Shown: positions 1-5,237 of the stretch, piece by piece
Numbering within the stretch: position 1 is the stretch's first letter
Layout of the letters: every line of letters starts with the position of its first letter
Assembly (NCBI GenBank): GCA_031278255.1
Contig: JAITKU010000263.1
Span: 1 to 8,383, forward strand
Length of the DNA: 8,383 nucleotides
Source: Eubacteriales Family XIII. Incertae Sedis bacterium
GTDB taxonomy: Bacteria; Bacillota; Clostridia; Peptostreptococcales; Anaerovoracaceae
Reading direction: 5' to 3'
Position numbers and translations under genes: made by a program
Notes under the pieces: model-generated
The model's input: only the letters and a program-made list of their open reading frames with translations
Databases searched by the model: none
Told to the model about the DNA's origin: nothing

Positions 1-2
1 AT

Positions 3-824
3 CCCCACGGCTTCCAGGTTCAAAAGCAACTGTCGCATATCCCTCGACACGCCGTATTTGAACGTGACCCTGTTGCAGTCTATGACGCGCGGCACGAGCA
101 GAACCTCCTCATGCTCGACATTCACGACCTCCGTTGCGCCGATACCGCCCGGGAAATGAAAAATCTCCGGTTCGGAAAAGCGTTCCGTCGTAAACCAGCC
201 CCTGCCCTTTTCAAAGATGACGGGCGGATTCAGGCATTCCTCGATCGTCGTCCAAACCGAGAAGCCAAAGTCCCCGCCGCCCGTGTAGTTGTCGCCGTCG
301 CGCACATTGACCTCGTCGACGGAATCGAAGAGGTGTACGGCGGCGAATTTCGCGAAAACATCCGCCATGCCGGGTTCCACGCCCGAACCGGCTATGGCCA
401 AGAGGCCGGCCTTTTCCCAAGCCTCGTGACGCGCAAACTGGTAATCTCCGAGTTTGATGTGCGCGCATTCAAAAGGCTTTTCGGGGTGCGGCACGGACAG
501 CGTCATGGCGCAGTCCAGATAACCGACGCCGGCTTCAAAACAGGTGTCGAAAATGGTTTCGTTGAAAGAAGGTTCGACCGCGTTCACGACGAAATTGACG
601 CCGTGCTTCCGAATCGCCGCCTTAATGCTCTCAGGTTCTCGGGCGTTGACCGTCTCCGCAACGAAGCGCGGATCGTCGAGCAGCTTGGCGACCGTCTCGG
701 CCCGCGCCGTGTTGTAGTCCGAAATAACAAGCTTTTCCGCCCATTCTCCCCCCTTTCCCGCGCGTTTGATAATCATGGCGACCGATGTCCCTACGCCGCC
801 CGCTCCGATGATCAGTACTTTCAT
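3..824 (-). CDS. Saccharopine dehydrogenase family oxidoreductase (3' part beyond window)
   Basis: Reading the minus strand from ATG at 824-822 gives an uninterrupted frame of 274 codons to the window edge, with no stop, so the C-terminus is missing. The protein opens with MKVLIIGAGGVGTSVA, a Rossmann dinucleotide-binding motif with the glycines at residues 7, 9, 10 and 12. Later blocks (GSGVEPGMADVFAKFAA, then DNYTGGGDFGFSVWTT and a VEHEEVLLVPR stretch) match the general layout of saccharopine dehydrogenase-like reductases, which use NAD(P) to form or cleave C-N bonds of lysine-derived or polyamine-type substrates. The substrate cannot be told from sequence; saccharopine, lysine 6-dehydrogenase and carboxynorspermidine-type roles are all possible. 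The start is supported by GGAGAGGAG six or seven bases upstream. The ATG at 831-829 is in another frame. The gene has its own promoter and a long leader, and lies downstream of the CoA-transferase pair on the same strand. Confidence 0.8.
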   Translation of the reverse strand, partial: MKVLIIGAGGVGTSVAMIIKRAGKGGEWAEKLVISDYNTARAETVAKLLDDPRFVAETVNAREPESIKAAIRKHGVNFVVNAVEPSFNETIFDTCFEAGVGYLDCAMTLSVPHPEKPFECAHIKLGDYQFARHEAWEKAGLLAIAGSGVEPGMADVFAKFAAVHLFDSVDEVNVRDGDNYTGGGDFGFSVWTTIEECLNPPVIFEKGRGWFTTERFSEPEIFHFPGGIGATEVVNVEHEEVLLVPRVIDCNRVTFKYGVSRDMRQLLLNLEAVG

Positions 825-830
825 AAAACA

Positions 831-840
831 TCTCCTCTCC
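831..840 (-). promoter_or_regulatory. Ribosome binding site of the dehydrogenase gene
   Basis: The minus strand reads GGAGAGGAGA followed by TGTTTT and the ATG at 824-822. The purine-rich block and spacing fix this start codon. Confidence 0.8.
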
Positions 841-850
841 GCTTTTGATA

Positions 851-951
851 CCGATCCGCAATCAAAATCTTTACATTGAGCGGATCGGCTGATACTGTTT
901 TCAACCGCCCGCCCCACGATTCGGAGCGGAATCCAAAATAAAAAACAGTAT
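851..951 (-). promoter_or_regulatory. Structured 5' leader of the dehydrogenase gene (candidate cis-regulatory RNA)
   Basis: The mRNA leader predicted from the promoter at 1012-1040 is about 180 nt and contains two strong inverted repeats. The distal one is a perfect 10-bp repeat, 892-901 with 942-951 (ATACTGTTTT/AAAACAGTAT), enclosing a smaller GATTC/GAATC repeat (918-922 with 929-933). The proximal one is a perfect 9-bp repeat, 851-859 with 880-888 (CCGATCCGC/GCGGATCGG), ending about 11 bases before the ribosome binding site. A third copy of the CCGATCC block at 983-989 (plus-strand reading) can pair with 882-888 in place of the proximal stem, so two exclusive folds are possible. I do not recognise a named riboswitch class. 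Confidence 0.4.
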
Positions 952-1011
952 AAAAATATGCCGGCGCGAATCACCCCAAGGCCCGATCCCCTACCGGCTA
1001 CCCGCATGTCT

Positions 1012-1040
1012 ATTCTATAACGCACCGCACAAATAGTCAA
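1012..1040 (-). promoter_or_regulatory. Sigma-70-type promoter for the dehydrogenase gene
   Basis: On the minus strand TTGACT (1040-1035) and TAGAAT (1017-1012) are separated by exactly 17 bases. Each hexamer differs from consensus at one position. Transcription would start near 1005, giving a leader of about 180 nt before the ATG at 824. Confidence 0.75.
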
Positions 1041-1068
1041 GCGAAGCAAAAACTTGCGTTTCTGCAAA

Positions 1069-1083
1069 ACAGAGCGCTTGCAA
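1069..1083 (-). promoter_or_regulatory. LacI/CcpA-like (cre-like) operator, proximal site
   Basis: The minus strand reads TTGCAAGCGCTCTGT. This fits the catabolite responsive element consensus WTGNAANCGNWNNCW at all fixed positions except one near the 3' end. It is centred about 70 bases upstream of the predicted start of transcription, where activating sites often lie. Binding by CcpA or another LacI-family protein is inferred from the match only. Confidence 0.45.
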
Positions 1084-1122
1084 TAGCTAACCCCGGGCAA
1101 TTGACCATCGCTTTCCAAAACA

Positions 1123-1137
1123 CGCGAGCGCTTGCGT
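1123..1137 (-). promoter_or_regulatory. LacI-type operator-like sequence, distal site
   Basis: The minus strand reads ACGCAAGCGCTCGCG, sharing the GCAAGCGCTC core with the proximal site and centred 54 bases (about five helical turns) further upstream. It is a poorer match to the cre consensus (two fixed positions differ). The surrounding sequence is also shared: CTTGCGTTTCTG on the plus strand occurs at 1131-1142 and at 1053-1064. Confidence 0.35.
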
Positions 1138-1277
1138 TTCTGTAAATCTTTCCCCGCCCGTCGCGCGTTCCGCAGACCGGTATTATGTAAACCGATGTTT
1201 GCATGAGAACGAACAATTTTTAACAGCCGAAAAACGGCTTGATTTTAATATGTTTCTTGCTTTTCCACACACGCGAA

Positions 1278-1295
1278 AAAATTGTATACAATTTT
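1278..1295. promoter_or_regulatory. 18-bp perfect palindrome, GntR-type operator candidate
   Basis: AAAATTGTATACAATTTT is a perfect palindrome. Its core TTGTATACAA fits the general GntR-family operator pattern TnGTnnnACnA. It lies directly left of the nested inverted-repeat element and about 450 bases upstream of the dehydrogenase start, with no promoter recognised next to it. Which gene it controls is unknown. Confidence 0.45.
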
Positions 1296-1300
1296 ATTCA

Positions 1301-1400
1301 CGAAAGCCTGTGGATTACCTCCCGTGAAAGAGGGCTTGCCTTTCCTTTCACGGGGGCAAATATCCCCCCGTGAAAGGTCATTTTGTCCACAGGCTGTTCG
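1301..1400. repeat. Nested inverted-repeat element with competing hairpins
   Basis: An outer perfect 10-bp inverted repeat (AGCCTGTGGA at 1305-1314, TCCACAGGCT at 1386-1395) extends by CGAA/TTCG (1301-1304 with 1397-1400) across a one-base bulge. Inside is a perfect 13-bp hairpin (1344-1356 with 1365-1377, loop of eight bases). A third copy of its arm, CCCGTGAAAG at 1321-1330, can pair with 1345-1354 and displace the right arm. Neither strand has a U-run after the hairpin, so it does not look like an ordinary terminator. It could be a structured RNA in the 3' region of the CoA-transferase transcript, a small MITE- or REP-like element, or a multi-site protein target. No exact target-site duplication flanks it. 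Confidence 0.6.
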
Positions 1401-1463
1401 CGTTTTATCGACAGGTATTTTTCCGGAAAAACCGGAACGCTTTTCTATTGCCTTACATTTGCT

Positions 1464-2120
1464 TTACCGTTGCTTTACGATCTTCAAGTCCGGGGACAGG
1501 ATCAGGCGCGCTTCCGTGGCCTCCTGCACCTGCTCCGCCGTGAAGCCCTCGTTCAGTTCCGTGAGGACGATGCCCGCGGGCGTGACCTCCATGACGCCCA
1601 TTTCCGTTATGATCAGGTTCACGACGCCGACGGCGGTATAGGGCAGGGTGCATTCCTTCAGGATTTTCGGCTTGCCCTTTTGCGTATGCGTCATCGCGAT
1701 GATCACCTTGCGGGCGCCGACCACGAGGTCCATCGCGCCGCCCATCCCGGGGACCATCTTGCCCGGTACAATCCAGTTCGCAAGGTTTCCGTGTTCGTCC
1801 ACCTCAAGGGCGCCGAGTATCGTCGCGTCCACGTGCCCGCCCCGGATGATGCCGAAAGACGTGGCGCTGTCAAAGAACATCGCGCCCGGATTCACCGTCA
1901 CATACTGCGCGCCGGCGTTGACAATATCCACATCCTCGCCTCCCTGCGGCGCGGCCGCGCCCATGCCCATGATCCCGTTCTCCGACTGCAGGATGATCGT
2001 AACGCCCGCGGGCAGGTAATCCGCCACGAGCGTGGGCAGACCGATGCCGAGGTTAACCACGTCGCCGTTCTTCAATTCCTGCGCGACCCTTGCCGCGATA
2101 AGCGCTTTTATATCTGCCAT
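1464..2120 (-). CDS. ctfB: CoA-transferase subunit B (acetate/butyrate-acetoacetate type)
   Basis: The protein has 218 residues, the usual length for the beta subunit of class I 3-oxoacid CoA-transferases (AtoA/CtfB/ScoB). The SENGIMGMG motif places the catalytic glutamate at residue 47; this residue forms the covalent glutamyl-CoA intermediate. Also visible are NLGIGLPTLV (residues 23-32), GGHVDATILGALEVDEHGNLANW and a GMGGAMDLV block, all typical of the family. With subunit A it moves CoA between short-chain acyl groups, for example from acetoacetyl-CoA or butyryl-CoA to acetate or butyrate. The exact substrate pair cannot be read from sequence. The ATG lies inside the end of the subunit A gene (13-base overlap), and its GGAGGTGA ribosome binding site is within subunit A's last codons, so translation is probably coupled. 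The gene ends with TAA at 1466-1464. Confidence 0.93.
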   Translation of the reverse strand: MADIKALIAARVAQELKNGDVVNLGIGLPTLVADYLPAGVTIILQSENGIMGMGAAAPQGGEDVDIVNAGAQYVTVNPGAMFFDSATSFGIIRGGHVDATILGALEVDEHGNLANWIVPGKMVPGMGGAMDLVVGARKVIIAMTHTQKGKPKILKECTLPYTAVGVVNLIITEMGVMEVTPAGIVLTELNEGFTAEQVQEATEARLILSPDLKIVKQR

Positions 2121-2788
2121 GGCTTTTCACCTCCCACAATCGCATCCACAAAGATACCCGGCGTCACCACATTGTTCGGATCGATGGCGCCGACCTCCAC
2201 GATCTCGCAGGCGCCGACGATGACATAATCCGCGGCGGCCGCCATCATCGGATTGAAAGTCCGCGTGGTTCCGTTGTAGATGGTATTGCCGGATTTGTCG
2301 GTAACGGAGCCCCTTATAAACGCGAATTCCGCGCGAAGCGGCAATTCCAGCAGATAATCCTTTCCCTCGACATTGATCACCTGCTTGCCCTCCGCGACGA
2401 TCGTGCCTACGCCCGTGGGCGTCAGGAAGCCGCCGATGCCGAAGCCGCCCGCGCGAATGCGCTCCGCCAGAGTACCCTGCGGCACGAGATTGCAAATCAG
2501 CTTGTCCGCGGGCACATCGGTGTTCATGCGCTGCGCCACTTCGGGATTCAGGCCCACGTGGGAGGCGATCAGGGTGTGAATCTGCCCGTTCGAGAGCAGC
2601 TTGCCGACGCCGCGCCCCGGCACGCCGGCATCGTTGCAGATGATCGTGAGATTCCTCGAACCCTTTCTCACGAGCGCATCGATGAGTATTTCAGGGGTAC
2701 CGCAAGCCATAAAACCGCCGACCATGATCGTCGCGCCGTCGCCTATCGCGGCGACGGCCGCATCGGCCGTTTTGATTTTGTCAACCAT
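2108..2788 (-). CDS. ctfA: CoA-transferase subunit A (acetate/butyrate-acetoacetate type)
   Basis: The protein has 226 residues, the alpha-subunit length of AtoD/CtfA/ScoA. It contains the GGFMACGTPE motif (residues 24-33), an NDAGVPGRGVGKL block, and PQGTLAERIRAGGFGIGGF followed by TPTGVGT, all conserved in the CoA-binding alpha subunit. It acts as a complex with the product of the next gene. The start is set at MVDKIK because AGGAGG lies eight bases upstream. The same frame stays open to a GTG at 2854, but those 22 extra residues are lysine- and arginine-rich, unlike the family N-terminus, and that GTG abuts its ribosome binding site with no spacing. The stop overlaps the start of subunit B. 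The nearest upstream gene on this strand is rluB, 144 bases away. No clear promoter is seen in between, so read-through from rluB is possible. Confidence 0.93.
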   Translation of the reverse strand: MVDKIKTADAAVAAIGDGATIMVGGFMACGTPEILIDALVRKGSRNLTIICNDAGVPGRGVGKLLSNGQIHTLIASHVGLNPEVAQRMNTDVPADKLICNLVPQGTLAERIRAGGFGIGGFLTPTGVGTIVAEGKQVINVEGKDYLLELPLRAEFAFIRGSVTDKSGNTIYNGTTRTFNPMMAAAADYVIVGACEIVEVGAIDPNNVVTPGIFVDAIVGGEKPWQI

Positions 2789-2850
2789 GTAAAATTCCTC
2801 CTTTTTCTTTTTGCTGATATTGTTGGCCGGGCGGCGGGTCTCGCTTGTTT

Positions 2851-2886
2851 TCACCTCCTTTGCGCCGGCAAAATCAATTTCTTCAT
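2851..2886 (-). CDS. Possible 11-residue leader peptide upstream of ctfA
   Basis: On the minus strand ATG at 2886-2884 is preceded by GGAG at a spacing of six bases and opens a frame encoding MKKLILPAQRR, ending in TGA at 2853-2851. Its last two codons, AGG AGG, form a strong Shine-Dalgarno sequence (AAAGGAGGTGA), and its stop overlaps the GTG that begins the extended ctfA frame (GTGA). No start codon sits at normal spacing after this strong site, which is odd for a functional ribosome binding site. It may be a translated leader coupling ribosomes to ctfA, or a relic. Nothing but this arrangement supports it. Confidence 0.25.
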   Translation of the reverse strand: MKKLILPAQRR

Positions 2887-2910
2887 CAAAATCTCCGAAT
2901 TGTGCGACCG

Positions 2911-2926
2911 CGGGCAGGAGCGCCCG
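2911..2926 (-). terminator. Weak hairpin after rluB
   Basis: CGGGC (2911-2915) pairs with GCCCG (2922-2926) across a six-base loop, shortly after the rluB stop. On the minus strand no U-run follows, so termination would be weak at best and transcripts may continue into ctfAB. Confidence 0.2.
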
Positions 2927-2932
2927 AATCGC

Positions 2933-3646
2933 CTATTTCCGTGAAATCTCGTCGAGATACGCGAGTTCACGGCGGGTCAGCTTTCTGTAGTAGCCCTCTT
3001 TGAGCCGGCCCAAGAGAATATCTCCCACGGCTACGCGCTCGAGTTCGATGACCTTGCAGCCGACCGCGGCGAACATCCTGCGCACCTGACGGTTCTTCCC
3101 CTCGATTATGCGAATTTCGACCGTCGTCGCGCGCTCCGTCTGCCGCAGCACCCGCAGTTCGGCGGGCGAGGTGACAAAACCGCCGATATCCACGCCCTTT
3201 CTCAGGCGGGCGATCCGCGCATCGGACAAAAGGCCGCCGACCTTTGCGCGGTAGGTCTTGCGTATCTTGTGTTTCGGATGCGTCAGCATCTGCGAGAGCG
3301 CGCCGTCGTTCGTCAGGATCAAAAGACCCGCGGTGTCGCAGTCCAATCGGCCCACGGGGAATATGCGTTCCGGGATATCGCCGACGAGATCCATGACCGT
3401 CGGACGATTCTGCGCGTCGCCGACGGAGGTGATGCAGCCCTTGGGTTTGTTCAAAACGATACAGACGCGTTTGTCCGCGGGTCTTATGACGCGACCGTCA
3501 ACCTCCACGACATCGCCCTCTTTCACGTCATAGCCCTGTTCGCGCATGACGAAGCCGTTCACTTTCACATTTCCGTTCTCCGTCAGCGCGTCCGCCTTGC
3601 GGCGACTGCAAAGCCCCGCCGACGCGATATATCTGTTCAAACGCAT
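2933..3646 (-). CDS. rluB: 23S rRNA pseudouridine synthase, RluB/RsuA family
   Basis: The protein has 237 residues. Residues 1 to about 50 form an S4 RNA-binding domain (MRLNRYIASAGLCSRRKAD). The catalytic domain follows, with GRLDCDTAGLLILTNDG placing the catalytic aspartate at residue 102, the KTYRAKV strand, and RQVRRMFAAVGCKVIELERV near the C-terminus, all standard for RsuA/RluB/RluE/RluF enzymes. These convert a uridine of rRNA to pseudouridine in the cytoplasm. The RluB assignment rests on length and on the usual Firmicute neighbourhood with scpAB; RsuA-type specificity is not excluded. I chose the start at MRLNRY; the frame extends 23 residues upstream, but that part covers the -10 element and lacks family similarity. 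GGGGGGAG lies about nine bases before the ATG. Confidence 0.9.
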   Translation of the reverse strand: MRLNRYIASAGLCSRRKADALTENGNVKVNGFVMREQGYDVKEGDVVEVDGRVIRPADKRVCIVLNKPKGCITSVGDAQNRPTVMDLVGDIPERIFPVGRLDCDTAGLLILTNDGALSQMLTHPKHKIRKTYRAKVGGLLSDARIARLRKGVDIGGFVTSPAELRVLRQTERATTVEIRIIEGKNRQVRRMFAAVGCKVIELERVAVGDILLGRLKEGYYRKLTRRELAYLDEISRK

Positions 3647-3703
3647 TCCCCGTCGCTCCCCCCTGTCCTCATTTCGGCGGCGCGTTGCCGCCCACACATA
3701 TAT

Positions 3704-3732
3704 AGTATATACCAAGCCGCCCCGGGTGTAAA
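3704..3732 (-). promoter_or_regulatory. Sigma-70-type promoter for rluB
   Basis: On the minus strand TTTACA (3732-3727) and TATACT (3709-3704) are 17 bases apart, each one base from consensus. Transcription would start near 3697, about 50 bases before the rluB ATG. Confidence 0.7.
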
Positions 3733-3766
3733 TATAGGAAAAAAATACAAGGTAAAAAATACTGTG

Positions 3767-3795
3767 TTGTCTGCTCCCCGAAAATCGGGTATAAT
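3767..3795 (+). promoter_or_regulatory. Sigma-70-type promoter for citrate synthase
   Basis: TTGTCT (3767-3772) and a perfect TATAAT (3790-3795) are separated by 17 bases. The A/T-rich stretch upstream (3728-3763) could act as an UP element and is shared with the divergent rluB promoter, whose -35 begins 34 bases away. The spacer carries an inverted repeat, CCCGA-AAA-TCGGG (3777-3789), ending exactly at the -10 box, which could be an operator. Confidence 0.8.
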
Positions 3796-3838
3796 AGCTA
3801 CAACAGAACGCCGCGTCCGTTTGCGTAACAAATTACAC

Positions 3839-3843
3839 AGGAG
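3839..3843 (+). promoter_or_regulatory. Ribosome binding site of citrate synthase
   Basis: AGGAG lies eight bases before the ATG at 3852 and decides this start. Confidence 0.75.
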
Positions 3844-3851
3844 TATACTGC

Positions 3852-5237
3852 ATGTTGCCGACAGGATTCAATACACTTGACGACAAATATTCCGAGATCA
3901 CACCGGAGATCGAACAACTCGCAAAGCTGTGCGTCGAAAACGGACGTATCGACGCGGAACTCTACACCAAACATCGCGTGAACCGCGGGCTTCGCGACTT
4001 GAACGGCAACGGCGTGCTGACGGGTTTGACGGAGATATCGGAAGTTCAGGCTTTCGATACATCTTCAGGCAAGAAGCTTCCCATCGAGGGCAAGCTCTTT
4101 TTTCGCGGCGTCGATGTGGAGGACTTCGTACGGGGCTTCATCCGCGAACGGCGTTTCGGCTTCGAGGAATGCGCTTATCTCCTGATCTTCGGAAAACTGC
4201 CGACCAACGATCAACTCGCGGACTTCACGCGGCTTCTCGAACAATACAGAACCCTGCCCACGAGTTTCGTCCGCGACATCATCATGAAAGCGCCGAACGC
4301 GGATATGATGAACACGCTGGCGCGGAGCGTTCTCACGCTGCATTCCTACGACACGCGGGCCAACGATGTCGATATTCCGAACGTGCTGCGGCAGTCGCTG
4401 CTTCTGATTGCGGTCTTTCCGCTGTTGTCCGTCTACGGATATCAGGCTTTTCGCCATTACTTCGCGGGGGACGACCTCTTCATACACACGTCGAAAGCCG
4501 GCCTCTCCACGGCGGAGAACATCCTGCAGATGTTGCGCAAGGACGGAAAATACACCGAACTCGAAGCCCGCATCCTCGATGTGGCCCTCGTACTCCACGC
4601 CGAACACGGCGGCGGTAACAACTCCACGTTCACCACCCACGTGGTTTCCTCCTCCGGTACGGACACGTATTCCTCCGTCGCGGCCTCCATCTGCTCGCTG
4701 AAAGGCCCCAAGCACGGCGGCGCGAACATCAAGGTCGTTCGCATGTTTGAGGACCTGAAAGAAAACGTAAAGGATTGGACGGACGACGAGGAGGTGGAAC
4801 GCTACCTGCGCGCGCTGCTTCACGGCGAAGCTTTCGACAATGCGGGCCTGATCTACGGCATGGGCCACGCCGTCTATTCCCTGTCGGACCCGCGAGCCAA
4901 TATCTTCAGATATTTTGTGGAAAATCTGTCGGAAGAAAAAGGGCGTCTGGACGAATACAGGCTCTACAACAGCGTACAGCGCCTTGCGGCCAAGGCCATC
5001 GCGGACGAGCGCAAGATATACAAGGGTGTCAGCGCCAACATCGACTTCTACAGCGGCTTCGTATACAGTATGCTCGACCTGCCGCTCGAACTCTATACCC
5101 CCATATTCGCAATCGCGCGCATAGCGGGCTGGAGCGCCCACCGCATAGAAGAGTTGATCAACGCCGGCAAGATCATCCGCCCCGCATACATGAACGTTTC
5201 GGAACGCGTCCCCTACACGCCTATTGCAGAAAGGTAA
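3852..5237 (+). CDS. gltA: Citrate synthase (citrate/2-methylcitrate synthase family)
   Basis: The protein has 461 residues, longer than the roughly 430 of the E. coli enzyme but normal for the clostridial group. It condenses acetyl-CoA with oxaloacetate to citrate, the entry step of the TCA cycle and, in anaerobes, often a route to glutamate. The catalytic triad is visible: His288 in GPKHGGAN, His339 in GMGHAVYS and Asp398 in NIDFYSGF. A conserved HAEHGGGNNSTF segment lies at residues 249-260, and the CoA/substrate-binding IARIAGWSAHRIEE block is near the C-terminus. The N-terminal region RGLRDLNGNGVLTGLTEISE is typical of the Firmicute group. A 2-methylcitrate synthase activity cannot be excluded, but no prp-type genes are nearby. 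The gene has its own promoter, is divergent from rluB, and overlaps the end of scpB by 17 bases in convergent orientation. Confidence 0.95.
   Translation: MLPTGFNTLDDKYSEITPEIEQLAKLCVENGRIDAELYTKHRVNRGLRDLNGNGVLTGLTEISEVQAFDTSSGKKLPIEGKLFFRGVDVEDFVRGFIRERRFGFEECAYLLIFGKLPTNDQLADFTRLLEQYRTLPTSFVRDIIMKAPNADMMNTLARSVLTLHSYDTRANDVDIPNVLRQSLLLIAVFPLLSVYGYQAFRHYFAGDDLFIHTSKAGLSTAENILQMLRKDGKYTELEARILDVALVLHAEHGGGNNSTFTTHVVSSSGTDTYSSVAASICSLKGPKHGGANIKVVRMFEDLKENVKDWTDDEEVERYLRALLHGEAFDNAGLIYGMGHAVYSLSDPRANIFRYFVENLSEEKGRLDEYRLYNSVQRLAAKAIADERKIYKGVSANIDFYSGFVYSMLDLPLELYTPIFAIARIAGWSAHRIEELINAGKIIRPAYMNVSERVPYTPIAER

Larger units (their letters stand above)
825..1463. other. 639-base gene-free regulatory gap
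   Basis: No open frame here has a ribosome binding site and coding character. The plus-strand frames starting at 1282 and 1383 continue into the antisense of the CoA-transferase gene and look like shadows of it. The gap holds, from right to left on the minus strand, a small TTCCGG/CCGGAA inverted repeat (1421-1437), a nested inverted-repeat element (1301-1400), an 18-bp palindrome (1278-1295), a small AGCCG/CGGCT hairpin (1225-1239), two LacI-type operator-like sites (1123-1137 and 1069-1083), a promoter (1012-1040) and a structured leader. No convincing U-tailed terminator for the CoA-transferase operon was found. Confidence 0.75.

Noticed and set aside
111..848. 245-codon open frame on the plus strand
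   Set aside because: It is antisense to the dehydrogenase, which has the Rossmann motif, ribosome binding site and promoter. The plus frame has no recognisable family.
1225..1239. AGCCG-AAAAA-CGGCT hairpin as a terminator
   Set aside because: Only a five-base stem, and neither strand has a clean U-run directly after it; kept only as a minor feature of the gap.
1305..1395. Terminal inverted repeats of an insertion sequence
   Set aside because: The enclosed region is only about 90 bases, has no transposase, and has no exact target-site duplication; a non-autonomous element remains possible and is listed as a finding.
1418..1437. TTCCGG/CCGGAA repeat as the ctfB terminator
   Set aside because: On the ctfB strand the T-run is in the loop and A-rich sequence follows the stem, so it lacks the U-tail of an intrinsic terminator.
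1383..2228. 281-codon open frame on the plus strand, and the 1282-1641 frame
   Set aside because: Both run antisense through ctfB, whose SENG catalytic motif and coupled start prove the minus strand. The plus products are rich in Arg, His and Ala, as expected of a shadow in GC-rich DNA.
2789..2854. N-terminal extension of ctfA from GTG at 2854
   Set aside because: The extra 22 residues do not resemble the family, the GTG directly abuts its Shine-Dalgarno sequence, and AGGAGG at ideal spacing precedes the ATG at 2788.
3269..3880. 203-codon open frame on the plus strand across rluB and into the gltA start
   Set aside because: It is antisense to the conserved rluB and covers both divergent promoters; no ribosome binding site or family match.
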